This document shows positions 41,328 through 52,974 of a DNA stretch of 64,000 nucleotides, in pieces (position 1 is the first letter of the stretch; each line of letters begins with the position of its first letter). The stretch covers positions 41,377,090 to 41,441,089 of the forward strand of contig OZ035963.1 in NCBI GenBank assembly GCA_964034945.1, in the 5' to 3' direction. The DNA comes from Chrysopilus asiliformis (taxonomy: Eukaryota > Arthropoda > Insecta > Diptera > Rhagionidae). Made by a program: the position numbers and the translations under genes. A model generated the notes under the pieces. That model did no database searches. It was not told the origin of the DNA and saw nothing but the letters and a program-made list of their open reading frames with translations.

Positions 41328-42165
41328 ATCTATAGTTTATTTTTGTTAGAAAGAGTTAGTAGCTCTTCAATGGTAATGTACAATGCCTTAGTGGCCTAAA
41401 TGTGCAAAAAATTTAAAATTCAATATGGTATCTATCTGACAAAAACAAATTAATCGATGAGCCATCTATACCCCTAGGTCGCCCTCCCCTCGCCTTCCCC
41501 TTTTCCCTTTTTTACAAAAGTTTTAAACGACCATGAAATTTTTTTACCATTGATTTTAAACTTATAAACCCTAAAAGATGTATCCGGAGGAGTACTTTCG
41601 AATCAGCAAGACTTGCCTGTGTTGTATATGTTCAGTCGAGTAGAGATATTTTGTACTTGGGGCTAGAATTTTGGGAAGTTCCTGATTTTTCACGTCCAAT
41701 TGATAGAGCGTGTATTTTGCAGTCCTGTTGACTTCATCGTTATCACAGGCGCACTCCGGGTTGGTAATCATGTAGAATTGCATTGAAGTGACAATTTGAG
41801 TTTTTCAAATGCTTAAAAACCAATATAAGAGCTCGTATTAAAGTATATTTCTTCTTTCTTAGTTACCACTTATTTCTACTCAAATCTACTTTAATGTACG
41901 CCGAAATACTAGTTTTGAAGGATCTAAAAAATTTTAATCGCCAAGTCGGCACCATTCTACGTGCTTGCCACCGTGGGCGCGCCTGCATTTGGGGGGGGGG
42001 GGGGGGGGGGGGGGGGAGGGGGGGTGTTAAATTAAATAGCGGCCTTTTTGAATAATATGTTCTTTGATTTGTATTTATTATGAGGTCCAAGAAATAGAAA
42101 AAAAAGTTTTGAAAAAGAATGCGTTCTCATTTGTCATCAATTTTTCCCTGTATCAGTATTTATGA
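41328..42165. other. Sequence downstream of the ZAD gene
   Basis: No convincing gene. The minus-strand frame at 41571-41783 (NRTAKYTLYQLDVKNQELPK) is not recognised. A poly-G tract fills about 41989-42024. The end is the flank of the next hAT element. Confidence 0.35.
41989..42024. repeat. Poly-G tract
   Basis: About 35 bases almost entirely G, broken by one A. Such a run may form a G-quadruplex and its length is unreliable in sequencing. Confidence 0.9.
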
Positions 42166-42173
42166 CTATTTAT

Positions 42174-43197
42174 CAGGGATGGGAAACGTTATCGTAACGT
42201 AACGAAATAACGAAATGATTTTCGGGCTATTTCTTCATAATTACGTTACGAAAAAAAATATTACGTTTTTGCGTTATTTATTAATTTTTCCTTGTTCAGT
42301 ATTATATTTTTGTGAAATTTTCCACAAAAATTCATCAAGTATAACCCCACAGACCTGCCACCTGCATAAAATATAATTAAAAATATTGGAGTAGTCTTTT
42401 TAATTGTATTTTGATTCTAATGTAGGGCCCACATCTATCAGTTTTCCATCAGTTTTTGGGAAATTGATGGGAAACTGATTTGTTTGAACGTTCGCGTCAG
42501 TCGCGTCAGTCGTATCGCATTAGAATAGAACCAAATATTATTTTTTGAACTCTACAATCAAAATGAATGGAAAATTTTCACAAAAAACTGTCAGTCGCAA
42601 CTGATAGATGTAAACGCTTAACTGGATGTAAAAAACTGATGGAAAACTGACGAGTACCGTAACAGTTGCGACTGATGGAAAACTGATAGATGTGGCCCTT
42701 ACATAAATCGGATTTTGTTTTGGCCCGATTTCCTCTATTTCTGGAGATATGAAAAAGGAAATCTTTCATACAACTTTGTTGGTATCGAAAATATTTTCTT
42801 TTTAGTAACTTCAGAAGTAGTGTGAATTTCGCAAAAGTTAAGTGCGACTCAGAATCAGCGACGTCAAAATAGCCTAAAATCCTATATCTTTGATATTGAC
42901 CAAAATGTCGATTTTTTAACTTAGTAATCACTATTTTTTTTTGTTTTTATTTGTATTTTCTTTTTGCCAAGTTTTATTATTTTTTATAGAATTTATTACT
43001 TTGTGACAAACTATTATTAAAGTGCGTTTTATTGTTTTCAGTTTCCATACAATGTGTAACGAAATATAACGTTATAACGTAACGAAATGAAATTTTTTAT
43101 CGTTACAAAACGAAATAACGTAACGAAATAAAAGTTCAATTTCGTTACGTAACGAAATGCATAACGTTACGATTTTTTATTTCGTTTCCCGTCCCGG
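42174..43197. mobile_element. hAT non-autonomous element with CGTTACG subterminal repeats
   Basis: CAGGGATGGGAAACG at 42174 and the inverse CGTTTCCCGTCCCGG ending 43197 are flanked by exact CTATTTAT duplications (42166-42173, 43198-43205). The outer regions repeat CGTAACGAAATAACG/CGTTACG many times at both ends. The centre holds a MITE (42424-42698) and no transposase. Confidence 0.9.
42424..42698. mobile_element. MITE nested in the hAT element
   Basis: GGGCCCACATCTATCAGTTT at 42424 pairs with inverted AAAACTGATAGATGTGGCCC ending near 42698. Internal TTGATGGGAAACTGAT and AACTGATGGAAAACTGA repeats follow. The flanks GTA and TTA do not form a perfect duplication. Confidence 0.7.
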
Positions 43198-43205
43198 CTA
43201 TTTAT

Positions 43206-44529
43206 ACAGCGATTATGTTTATACACAAAATATTTTAACAAAATTACAACACTGTAACAGTAATTATGATTTATTTTCTTACGCTTGCCAAATGCAATTT
43301 TTTCGGTTCTGCCAATTTTAAGTTTGAAAAAAAAACTTTCTAATAACACCTGAACACTAGGGTGTATCGAAAAAACGTTTTTTTTTGGAAATTCAAAATT
43401 CCAAGTTGACAAAAAAAGTGAAATTTAAGTATAAAAAAAACTAATACTGTATTGCAACATTTAGGTCTCCCGCAAATTGTTTAAACTTAAAGAATTTTCC
43501 GAAGAATGACGATGTTTTATTATTTAAAAAAAAAATTGATAAAAAGTATTTTTATTAATTAAATATTTTATTATTAAGGTAGAGTTTTTTGCAGAGATGA
43601 AAATAAGAGTTATTTTTCTCTCTTTATCTCTCATTTCAAGTTTCACTCACAATTAATAACGTTTTCATTGTGTGAAAAAATATCTCTGAAGGAGACGATT
43701 TTTACTTATGCAACGAAAAACTCACGAAGAGAGATAAATATTTTCTGTAAATAAATATCAGTTCTAATGAGAGATAAATATATCCTGAAAATAAATATCA
43801 GTTCTAATGAGAGATAAATATTTCTTGTAAATAAATATCAGTTCTAATGAGTTTTATTTCGCTGAGCTGACAAAAACTCATTTGTTCGATTTTGTATGGT
43901 GTGGCTAGTGTACGATTTCAAATAATTTTCAATGCATGATAAGAAATTATTATTTATTGTAAAGTAAATGAAAACGATATTTTTTTTTTGTACTTTGTAT
44001 GAAACTTTTTTCTGGGGGGTGGTAGGGGGGGGGGGCGTTTGGTACCTCAACTGAAAGGTACTGAAGAGTACATTTAGGGTCTCCCTCTCCTACCTTTCCC
44101 CCTCCACCCCCTTCCCCTTCCCGAATTTTTGTGTTCTTGGATGTTTTGAAAAACTTATCAGAGAGAAGATTTGTTGCACTTTTTTTTGTGATTATCTAGT
44201 GTATCTTCGGCATGCAAGAAAAATTGTGCTGCAGATAAAATTTTATGTAAAACATAAGAAAAGCCTTAACCCATTAACGCCCGATGTGCTCAATCTAGTA
44301 CAGCGGATTTATCTGTGATAATAAGTTAAAAAAGTTTAAGTCGATTTTCAGGCAAAACCAAACTGATCTGAATTTGCATTTACAGACAGATCATGTTTTA
44401 AAATCGACTTAAGCTATTTTAACTTCTTACCACAGATTTATGTACAAATTTATTTTCAGAATTTTCTTTTTATTTTGGTTATTTTATAAGAATAAATTGA
44501 TTTTTGTGTTAAAAATATTCAGTGGTTTT
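43206..44529. other. AT-rich spacer with short tandem repeat
   Basis: No gene seen. 43729-43853 holds three 40-44 bp units (AGAGATAAATATTTTCTGTA then AATATCAGTTCTAATG). A second short G tract is at about 44018-44035. The rest is T-rich and without recognisable elements. Confidence 0.45.
43729..43853 (+). repeat. Three 40-44 bp tandem units
   Basis: Each unit reads GAGATAAATAT, a variable CT-rich step, then AAATAAATATCAGTTCTAATG. The three differ only in the middle (TTTCTG, ATCCTGA, TTCTTG). Confidence 0.9.
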
Positions 44530-44755
44530 CTCATGGGAAAGAAATGGTCCGATTTGATTTTGATGTATGGAACGGTTATGTAAAATCATATTCTAAACAA
44601 TTTTACCTTAATAAATTTTTCAATACGACTCACCGTTTTCGAGAAAATAGAAAAAAAAGTATACAACTTATATGGGGCAAGGGGGAAGGAGTGGTTCAAC
44701 TGGATTTTGATTTATAGATAAGTTATGTAAAATCATATTCTAAACACATTTCATA
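44530..44755. repeat. Diverged DINE-like repeat, left flank of Tc1 insertion
   Basis: TGGTCCGATTTGATTTTGAT, TATGTAAAATCATATTCTAA and ACTCACCGTTTTCGAGAAAA recall the DINE family's ATGTAGAATCATATCCTAAA and CACCGTTTTTGAGATATT, but at lower similarity. The repeat continues on the far side of the insertion (47573-47945), including a GACGGACGGACATACGG core. Confidence 0.6.
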
Positions 44756-45017
44756 TACTACCCAATAGCAGAATAGTTGGTCTACATACTCAAACGAATG
44801 GTTTTCTCAGTTGCCCCATATATTAGGCCAATTCTTAAATGTGTTATAAATTCTTTATATTTTCAAAAACTCTGTATCTTACAGTTTATTTTTAGAAAGA
44901 AAGTAATGATAATTCATTCATTTAGACTAATTATACCGTTACAAAGATGAAACGATGGTGGCAAAACAATTAGTCTACTCCGGAATCGGTGCAAAATAGT
45001 TAGTCTATCATCTATTT

Positions 45018-45248
45018 TTACCATTTGGTGACATCTCCCCTATTTTTAATTACATCATTAACTCTTTCTGGCATTGTATCTACCAATTTTTTACAATCCT
45101 CTGTTGTGAAAGAGTTCCAAATCTTTACAATACAGTCCTGAAGTTCCGTAATTGTGCGAACGGGATATGTTTTCAATTTCTTCTTCATTTTGCCCCATAT
45201 ACCTTCAATTGGATTAAGATCCGGGCTGTTTGGGGTCCATTTCATCAA
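45018..45248 (-). pseudogene. Tc1 transposase C-terminus in the left arm
   Basis: The 76-residue frame reads MKWTPNSPDLNPIEGIWGKM, carrying the last acidic catalytic residue, and ends with LVDTMPERVNDVIKNRGDVT. It is the inverted duplicate of the 3' end at 47100-47306 and in better reading condition: the forward copy has a frame break here. Confidence 0.85.
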
Positions 45249-45349
45249 AGGAATTTCTTTTATTTCTTAAACAATTAAGTTAAAAAAATAAGACAGGGTG
45301 GCCATCTTCAACAACTCAACGAGAAAAACAAATTTCGCGGCGATTGATA

Positions 45350-46000
45350 AAAAGCAAGGTGTCTGTCTTGTAGAGACGGCCAGAAGACGTGGATCCGCAT
45401 ACAACGATCGCCAATAGATATTTAAGTAAGAAATTTTAGTGAAAAGGAAATTAAGGAAACAAATTTTTATTTAAAACATAACGAGAGCTATAATTGCCAA
45501 TCTGGCAATTATTGAAAATCCGTATGGTGATTTAATTGAACGGCGAACAGTTGTATCAAAATTCCAGTTTGAAGTCAAACTTTCTAATTAGATTTTTTTG
45601 AAATTTATTCCAATCGGATTTTGATGTATGGGAGTTTTATGTAGAATCATATCCTAAATAACTTTTGTTCTTGCACTTTTTTGATAAGATGCACCGTTTT
45701 TGAGATATTCGGTTTCATAATTTTATAATATAATAATTTTATATAATAATTTTATTTATAAGTAATTGGTTTATGATGAGAGAAGTATGAAGTAAATATC
45801 ATACATACAGTGTTCAAAACACTCCCATTTCTAGTCTTTCGTTCAAATTAGTTAATGAAGAAAGTTTTACATAAATTTACTACTATTTTATCGATTCAAC
45901 TACTATTTTTCGGCCGATTTACTACGATTTCGAAGATCAAAAATCTCACAACCCTGATCACAACTATAATGCTGGGAGCAAAATGCATACTTACATGTGT
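45350..46000 (+). repeat. Dispersed unit, paralogue of 5703-7513
   Basis: Parallel to 5703-6599 and 7487-7513 but without the MITE and Harbinger insertions, so it gives their empty target sites (ATACATAC once near 45804; TATAATGCTGGGAGC near 45965). It includes a partial DINE copy (45476-45716). The function of the shared unit is unknown. Confidence 0.8.
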
Positions 46001-46453
46001 GTGTGTGCATCATACCAAAAAGCCATCGCTCGAGGCTTTCATTCATTTTTATGCGAGACCCACAAACCGCTTTGAACAAGAAGCGAAAACTTAAATAGAA
46101 ATCATTTTCGTTCCCAAGAACGAGAGTCGGAAACCACAGCAAACGATTTTGCCGTTAAGAGCGACACAGAGCGAAAAGAATAAAATAACATGACTTTCAA
46201 TACATCAGATTCAATACACATAAAGGAGAAGCATAAAAAGAGTATAAATGTGAAATCTGTACTACAAGCAGCAAACACAGCATAACAGCGGCAGTGAAAA
46301 TTTAGATTTTGATTCTTAAAAAGATAATTGAACATAGTTTAACATAACAAAATACCCTAAACAATGCTCTAATGTAGGCCGAATCTTATAACACAGTTTC
46401 TGTTCGGATGTCACCACAAACTATCGAGTTTCATCGATTGCAAATTTGTTATC

Positions 46454-47306
46454 ATGGCAGCAAGCCAATTTTCTAATTTGTACCCCCATAACCAAAATCC
46501 AAGACGTATCCACGTCAAAAATAATCGGCGGGAAACCACTGCTGCCATAACAGTGAATTGGAAATCACGAATAGGAAATGACGTATCTATTGATACATGC
46601 AGGAGAGAAATTAAAAAACTAGGATATAAGTTTTACAAGGTAAAGATAAGTAAACTTGCGTTAAAGTTATATTTATTATTTAACTATGTAAGGCGAAGGA
46701 AAAACCTCATATGTTGAAGGAAAAACCTCAAAACGTCCTAATTCGACTTTAAGACAATGGAGATCTGTTATCTGGAGTGATGAGCCAAAATTTACGGTTT
46801 GCGTAGGCGACCAAAGAAATGTGGTCATCCGTCAAAAGAATGAAACTTTACATCGCGATTATTTTAAACGGCATGTCAAGTTTCCAGGATCTGTTATGGT
46901 GTGGGGATGTATGACAGGACGCGGAATGGGAAATATTTGCTTCGTTGATTGCAAAATCAATGTAGTCAAGTACCAAGATATATTAGAAAATCAGTTACTG
47001 CCTTCAATCCCCAATCTTTAATCTCCCGAAGGAGAATTTATATTCCAACAAGGCGGAGCCCTTGTCATACTGCGAAAACCACTATATCATGGATACAAAC
47101 AAAAGAAATTCCTTTGATGAAATGGCCCCCAAACAGCCCGGATCTTAATCCAATTGAAGCTGTGTGGGACAAAATGAAGAAGGAAGGACTGTATTGTAAA
47201 GATTTGAAACTCTTTCACAACAGAGGATTGTGAAAAATTGGTAGATACAATGCCAAAAAGAGTTAATGATGTAATTAAAAATACGGGAGATGTCACCAAA
47301 TGGTAA
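46454..47306 (+). pseudogene. Tc1-like transposase, broken
   Basis: It starts MAASQFSNLYPHNQNPRR with a DNA-binding stretch (VSIDTCRREIKKLGYKFYK), then a break near 46640-46720. The catalytic part has WRSVIWSDEPKFTVCVGDQR (first Asp), SVMVWGCMTGRGMGNICFVD, then FQQGG where QQDNA is usual, so the second catalytic Asp is lost. Shifts near 47030 and 47190 follow, with WPPNSPDLNPIEAVW in another frame. It ends VNDVIKNTGDVTKW. Confidence 0.85.
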
Positions 47307-47572
47307 AAATAGATGATAGACTAACTATTTTGCACCGATTCCGGAGTAGACTAATTGTTTTGCCACCATCGTTTCATCTTTGTAACGGTACAATTAGTCT
47401 AAATGAATGAATTATCATTACTTTTTTTCTAAAAATAAACTGTAAGATACAGAGTTTTTGAAAATATAAAGAATTTATAACACATTTAAGAATTTGCCTA
47501 ATTTATGGGGTGTGCAACTGAGAAAACCATTCATTTAAGTAGGTAGACCAACTATTCTGCCATTGGGTAGTA

Positions 47573-47947
47573 TATAAATTTGTCGATACGATGCACAGTT
47601 TTCGAGAAAACCAGAAAAAAGTATTCCATTTGTATTGGAGAGGGGGAAAGCTGTGATCTGATAGGATTTTGAGGTATGGATGAGTTATGTAAAATCCTAT
47701 TCTAAACACATTTTCCCGTTTAAATTTTTCAATATGACTCACCGTATTCGAAAAAAACGCAAAAAACTGTTTCGTTTGTATGGGAGAGGAGGGAAGGAAT
47801 GGTCCGATTTTGGCCGTTTAAGAACTTAACCTAGCCATTTACAAGAAACATAATTATACAAGCTTTCAAGTCTCTAGCTCAATCCTTTCCAAAGTTTGAT
47901 GTTCACGGACGGACGGACATACGGAAATCAAAATCTTTTATCATCCT
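47573..47947 (+). repeat. Diverged DINE-like repeat, right flank
   Basis: Carries CGATGCACAGTTTTCGAGAA, ATTTTTCAATATGACTCACC, AATGGTCCGATTTTGGCCGT, TCAAGTCTCTAGCTCAATCC, the core GGACGGACGGACATACGG and TCTTTTATCATCCTT. A Harbinger-type MITE (47951-48436) interrupts its end, and a probable terminal piece (CCTGATGTAGTTCATTTTTG, TGCGTTACAAACGGTATA) is at about 48875-48931. Confidence 0.65.
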
Positions 47948-47950
47948 TAA

Positions 47951-48436
47951 AGCTCGGTTTAGACGAGACAAGTAACTTGCGGCAAGTAGACGTAAATACA
48001 CGCGATTTGACCTAGTGTGCGACGCTCGCATATGTGTGAGAATACTTGCCGCTCTCTCGAAAATAATAGAAAGCCATTCTATTTTTGTGGCAAGTAAAAA
48101 CCAATACAAGAACATGGAACCGTGTACACAAGAGGTGGTTTTATGTGTGCGTGTTTCGGTTCATTTTATATTTGCTGCTTTGCCAGAAAACGTCGTAACA
48201 TTTTAAGGAAAGAACGACACGAGTATAACAAACTCATCGGCAACAAACAGTTTTAGGTCGAAATTCGCAAATTTTTCCACAAAAAAGAGTCGTGATATTT
48301 TTCTCAGAAAATTTTAGGTTATGTTTTCCTTCGGCTGTCATTCTACTTGAAATGATTTACTTGAAACGTGTAAACTAAGCAAACTACTTGCCTCTCTTTA
48401 CTTGCCGCAAGCTACTTGCCTCGTCTAAACCGAGCT
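47951..48436. mobile_element. Harbinger-type MITE, TIR AGCTCGGTTTAGACGAG
   Basis: AGCTCGGTTTAGACGAG at 47951 and inverted CTCGTCTAAACCGAGCT ending 48436 are perfect, with TAA on both sides (47948-47950, 48437-48439). ACTTGCCGC/GCGGCAAGT and ACTTGCC motifs recur near both ends. 486 bp, non-coding. Confidence 0.92.
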
Positions 48437-48591
48437 TAAGGGAGATGTCCCACTGGCGAATCAGCACCTGCAGCTGATCCCGACATCGGGTCGCTCAGCT
48501 GCAGGAACTGACCTCAAACGTTAAAATGTTGGACTCGGAGGAAGAACTTTCCCAACTAGTAATTATTTTAAAGTCAACATTATATGAAGTA

Positions 48592-48645
48592 GAGAGCCTA
48601 TAACCTAGAGAGTGGCCATGCTACCTGAATAGACTGTGATACTGA
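48592..48645 (+). mobile_element. hAT MITE fragment (TAGAGAGCC family)
   Basis: TAGAGAGCCTATAACCTAGA followed by GAGTGGCCATGCTACC matches the end of the MITE at 6142-6424. The other end is not found nearby. Confidence 0.75.
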
Positions 48646-48964
48646 TGCAATTATTACCTCCAGACGAAACAAATATTGAAAAAGATCATTTTATTTTATT
48701 TAATCTAACAAAAATGACATTAGAAACTATCCGACATGTGCCTGATATAAGCTACATTTAGGTCAATTCAAAAAAGTCAGCTCTGTGTCCCAGACATGCA
48801 GCTGCACATTTTTTGCAGTGTGCCATGCGCCATTGGATTACATGTGCAACTGATGTCGGGATCAGTCGCTAACACCCTGATGTAGTTCATTTTTGTGTCT
48901 GACGATTGGTTCGATGCGTTACAAACGGTATACTTATTCTTATATACTCTTTTATGATATATTC

Positions 48965-49093
48965 ACCCGTATTACGACGTCGCTTTCGACGATAGTCGTT
49001 TTACATGCTTTCGACGATAGTCGTTTTACATGTTGGTAGACAAGTACTAACAACAACACGTTTGCCGAAAACGACACGACATTCGGAATACGG
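48965..49093. repeat. Short inverted-repeat element
   Basis: CCGTATTACGACGTCGC near the left and GACACGACATTCGGAATACG near the right are imperfect inverses. TTTCGACGATAGTCGTTTTA CATG is duplicated in tandem at about 48982-49031. Possibly a small MITE just outside the 49110 element. Confidence 0.5.
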
Positions 49094-49295
49094 ATGGTCA
49101 TATATATATGGGTGATTCTCTGGAAAAAGCTCCTTTTCGGAGGTACTCAAGTTTAAGGTCGAAAAATAAAAATAGTCAATTTTTCTCGATCAATAATAGC
49201 AGTCTTTGTTAGTCTTCTTTCCTTATCAATTTCAATTTTTTTTTAATTTGTTGACGAATTTTACAAAAAATAAATTTTACAAAACCCCAAAACGT

Positions 49296-49892
49296 CATTC
49301 CCGTGACGTCTCTCCTCCTTGTTTTGGGTTGTATCAAATTAATTTATCGCTTAGTTTTATAAATTTTTAGAAAAACGCATACGTACCGAGTTAACAAATG
49401 ATTGAATGCACTTAACACTCTTTACAAAATAAATAAAAGAAAAAAACTTAGCACTTTTACGGACCCAAAAGCACGTGTCTCCATGTTTTTGTATCATTCC
49501 CGTGGCAAAAATGTAAATGCTCTTAAATCGAAACAAACGGTTGGCAGCTAATGGCAACACGTTCAAATATTACGGCAAAGTTGTTCCATTTTCCAAAGTC
49601 ATTTTGAAAGAAGAGCACGTGCATCAATTATATACGCAATTTTGAAGTGAGTGGTTGAGTTTGTGCTTCGTTCATAAATTTTCATCATTCCCGTGGTGTG
49701 TACAACTTTTTATATTTTTTATGTTTAGAATAGATATTGTAACTAAAACTGTAAAAATTATACAAAGTTTGGAAAAAAACTATTCAATAGTTTTGGTTTT
49801 AAAAAGAAAAAACTTCGTTCTTCATCATTCCCGTGGCGTCATTCCCGTGTTTCGCTGTTAGTCATGGGAATGACGATAATGTCACGGAAATG
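49296..49892 (+). promoter_or_regulatory. Left subterminal CATTCCCGTG repeats
   Basis: CATTCCCGTG occurs at 49296, 49495, 49686, 49826 and 49840, all on the plus strand. Related inverted forms CATGGGAATG and CACGGAAATG follow at about 49863 and 49883. These are probably transposase binding sites; the last lie just upstream of the gene start at 49986. Confidence 0.8.
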
Positions 49893-49985
49893 ACTTATGT
49901 TTGGTATTAACTTTTATATGTTTTTTTTTTTAAACATTTACTAAGTTGTAATCAATGCAAAATACTTACATCCTTCTTTAGTATT

Positions 49986-52684
49986 ATGGGACGACGCGAA
50001 ACCGCTGTTACAGCAGCAAATGAAAAAAATATACGCGCAGAGAAAGAGCGTGAACGACGCCGTAGAATTCGAGAAGATCCAATTAAAAATGAAAAGCAAA
50101 AGGAAAAGGAACGACATCGCTATTCAAAAAAGAAAGAAAGTAAAGTGTGGGTACCAATAAAAAAAATGTCTCATCGCGAAAAGCGGAATCAAAGAAAAAA
50201 ATGGAGAGAAAACTCTAGAAAGTACAGAAAAAACTCTAAGTTGGGCAAACAGCAAACAGCAAGCAGTAGCTGAACAACGATTTATACCTCAAAACACTCC
50301 CCCAGAGTCAGACCCTGGGGAGCAAGAGGTAATTCCTGTTTAAAATCGAGTTGCAGTTGAAAATATCTCTCTGAAATTTGAACGAATGAATGCTACACAG
50401 AGGAAAACAAAACTTGAACTTCGTCAAAAGAAAATCCAATATAATGTGGCCTTGAACAATTTAAAACTTAAAGTAAAAAAAACTACAAAAAAAATAACAC
50501 GGCACGAAATGAAAAAAAATAAGCGAAATATTGGAAATCTAACGCCAAATGCAAGAGTACAAGAAATTTGTGAGTCAAACCCTTGCTTATCAAGCCCTGA
50601 TGTAGTAAGAAAGCTGCTGTTTGGCGAAGTTATAAAAGATCAATTAGCAATAAGCTATGAAAAATCTCTGGATTGTAAAATCAAAAATATGCTTAGCGCT
50701 GCAGTTATCGGAAAGATTGTAAGGAAATATAGATTTTTATCTTTTTGCCGAAGGAATATTTTGAAAAATTGCTGTACAAATGGCAGTAACAAAAAACAAG
50801 GACGTTCAGATGTTCTTTCACACAATTTTAAGAAAAATATGATAAAGGATTTCCTAGAGGAAGATATCAACAGTCGTTTATGTGCGGGAAAGAAAGAATT
50901 CGTCACACGGTTCAAAGAAACCAAGCAGAAAAGGTACCTATTGGACACACTATTGAATTCGCATAAAAAATACTTATCACAACATTCAAATTATCCAGTA
51001 AGCTATCAATTCTTTTGTCGCCATCGTCCCTTTTGGACAAAACAACTTAAAGTACATGACAGAGATACTTGCAAGTTTATCAAACATGTAAACATCGAGC
51101 TCCTCGTCCCTACTTTGTTGTTGTGATGTAATGACTGAAAACTGTCTGTTAAGGACATGTTCCTCTTGCAGAACAAAAAAAATCTTATTTGAAAATTACG
51201 ACCAGGAAAAAACCGTTAAATATTTTAAGTGGGCCACGGTGAAAGAAAAATATTTGGACCTGAAAACGAAAACAGAGAAATTTTCGAAAAAAAATTCATA
51301 AAAGATGTACCAAGAAAATCTCAAATCTATAATTAAACAATTTGAAAAGGATTTTTTTACTTTTTTGGAGCACGAGGGCAGAATTTAGCACCAATTCAAA
51401 GAAATAAGAAAATTAAAATCCGATTTAAAAGAGAATGAGGCTGTAATTCACATGGATTTTAGTGAAAATTACAATCTAAAATATGCTGAGGAAACGCAGT
51501 CGTTCCACTTTGGTGGTTCAAGGCAGCAGATAACTTTACTACGGTAGTTTTGTACACCAAAATTGATGTTATCATCAAACCTCAAAGTTATTGTACCCTT
51601 TCTGAAAGTCTGGTACATGGTCCTGCAGCTATTTGGAGTCATCTCAAGCCAATATTAGCTAACCTTTCGGAAAACATTGACACGCTTCATTTTCTGAGTG
51701 ACGGGCCTGCAACGCAATATAGGAACAAGACAATGTTCTACATGCTTGCTACGCAGTTGGAAGACCTATTTCCGAATTTGAGCAATTTCACTTGGAACTA
51801 CTTTGAGTCAGGACATGGCAAGGGAGCTGCTGATGGTATAGGAGTCGTTTGCAAGCGAACAGCAGATCGAATCGTAGCCCAGGGAAAAGATCTACAAGAC
51901 ATAAATGCATTGGTGAATGTCCTTGAAGAACACTGCCCAAATATAAACATTTTTACATTTTTCGAAGAGGAAATTACTTCTTTTGTCAAAAATATGGACC
52001 TTTCGGGTGCAAAAACATTTAATGGAACATTGAAAGTCCACCAAGTATTTTTTTTACATAAGCTTTTAATCACATTTTTAATTTAGAATTATATTTTAGG
52101 GTTTGGGAAACCGCAGTTCCAAAACCCTGTGGTTGCGATCTTTAAGCTGTTTTGAGTGCAAGCAAGGCTTATGTGATCACTTTCACTTGGGTTTCCTAGA
52201 TTATTCGACAAATTCCACTGATCTTGGTACGGACGATGACATTCCATTAGTGAACAGAAGAAATCAACGTTTGCGATATAATGAAGTATACTCTTCAAAT
52301 GAAGAATTGTCGCCGAAATCAATAAATGCTGAGAGTGGTCAACCAGGATTTCAGAAACCGTTCGATAGAGATGATGTTAAAACCGGTGCGCATATCCTTG
52401 TTTGTTTAGAAGCACCAACTGGACGTCAGTATAAATATGTAGCTATCTGCCAAAATGATATGACAGATAACGAAGTGAAAGTCTGTTTCATGAAAATTTG
52501 TGACGCGGAAAAAGAGAATCAGCAATTTAAGCTAAATGAGAATGATAATTCCTACATTAATTTTAATCAAGTGATCGCTATCTTGCCCAGACCGAATTTG
52601 ATTTTACAGGGTAAACGGGTCTTTTACATTCCTAGTTCAAGTCACAGAAAGAGCCTATTAAAAATTAATACTATTTTTAATTAA
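49986..52684 (+). pseudogene. DDE-like transposase of the 49110 element
   Basis: The start MGRRETAVTAANEKNIRAEK leads into a very basic region (KKMSHREKRNQRKKWRENSR). A shift near 50250 and a stop near 50341 precede the frame 50386-51126, then comes a Cys pair (TENCLLRTCSSC) near 51140. After further breaks the core appears: HMDFSENYNLKYAEETQSFH near 51450, HFLSDGPATQYRNKTMFYML near 51690, and YFESGHGKGAADGIGVVCKR near 51800, with Asp/Glu spaced as in an RNase H-fold nuclease. A 58-bp GT-AG intron (about 52042-52099) leads to LRSLSCFECKQGLCDHFHLG and the end at 52684. I recall similar uncharacterised proteins in insects and cnidarians but cannot name the family. Few lesions. Confidence 0.7.
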
Positions 52685-52883
52685 TTAATAAGGATAGAGT
52701 TATTTTTATGCCTATTTGTTTTGTACCTACACAAGAAATTACGAGTTGTTATTTTTTTATGTTACGGCTTTAGTAGTTTTTATTAATAAAAGGAGAACTG
52801 ATTTTTTGTTACATTTTTAATTGGACTATTATAATAAACTTTATGTTTTTGTTTCGGTATTAATTAATTTTGCCCTAACTTAT

Positions 52884-52974
52884 CATTTCCGTACCAAGGC
52901 ATCATTCCCGTGACGTACATATATCATTTCCGTGGTAGATGTGTCATTCCCGTGGTAGATGCGTCATTCCCGTG
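52884..52974 (+). promoter_or_regulatory. Right subterminal CATTCCCGTG repeats
   Basis: CATTTCCGTA at about 52884, CATTCCCGTG at 52903, CATTTCCGTG at 52925, then CATTCCCGTG at 52945 and 52965, about 20 bp apart, with GTGGTAGATG between the last ones. They have the same strand as the left set, so the two ends are not mirror images. Confidence 0.85.

Larger units (their letters stand above)
44756..47572 (+). mobile_element. Tc1-like element with long fold-back arms
   Basis: TACTACCCAATAGCAGAATA at 44756 and its inverse ending 47572 are flanked by TA, inside a diverged DINE-like repeat. The inverted arms are about 500 bp (44756-45262 against about 47108-47572) and include the transposase 3' end, so the C-terminus is encoded twice, facing outward. 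Between the arms lie a dispersed unit with a DINE copy (45350-46000) and the remaining transposase (46454-47306). Confidence 0.85.
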
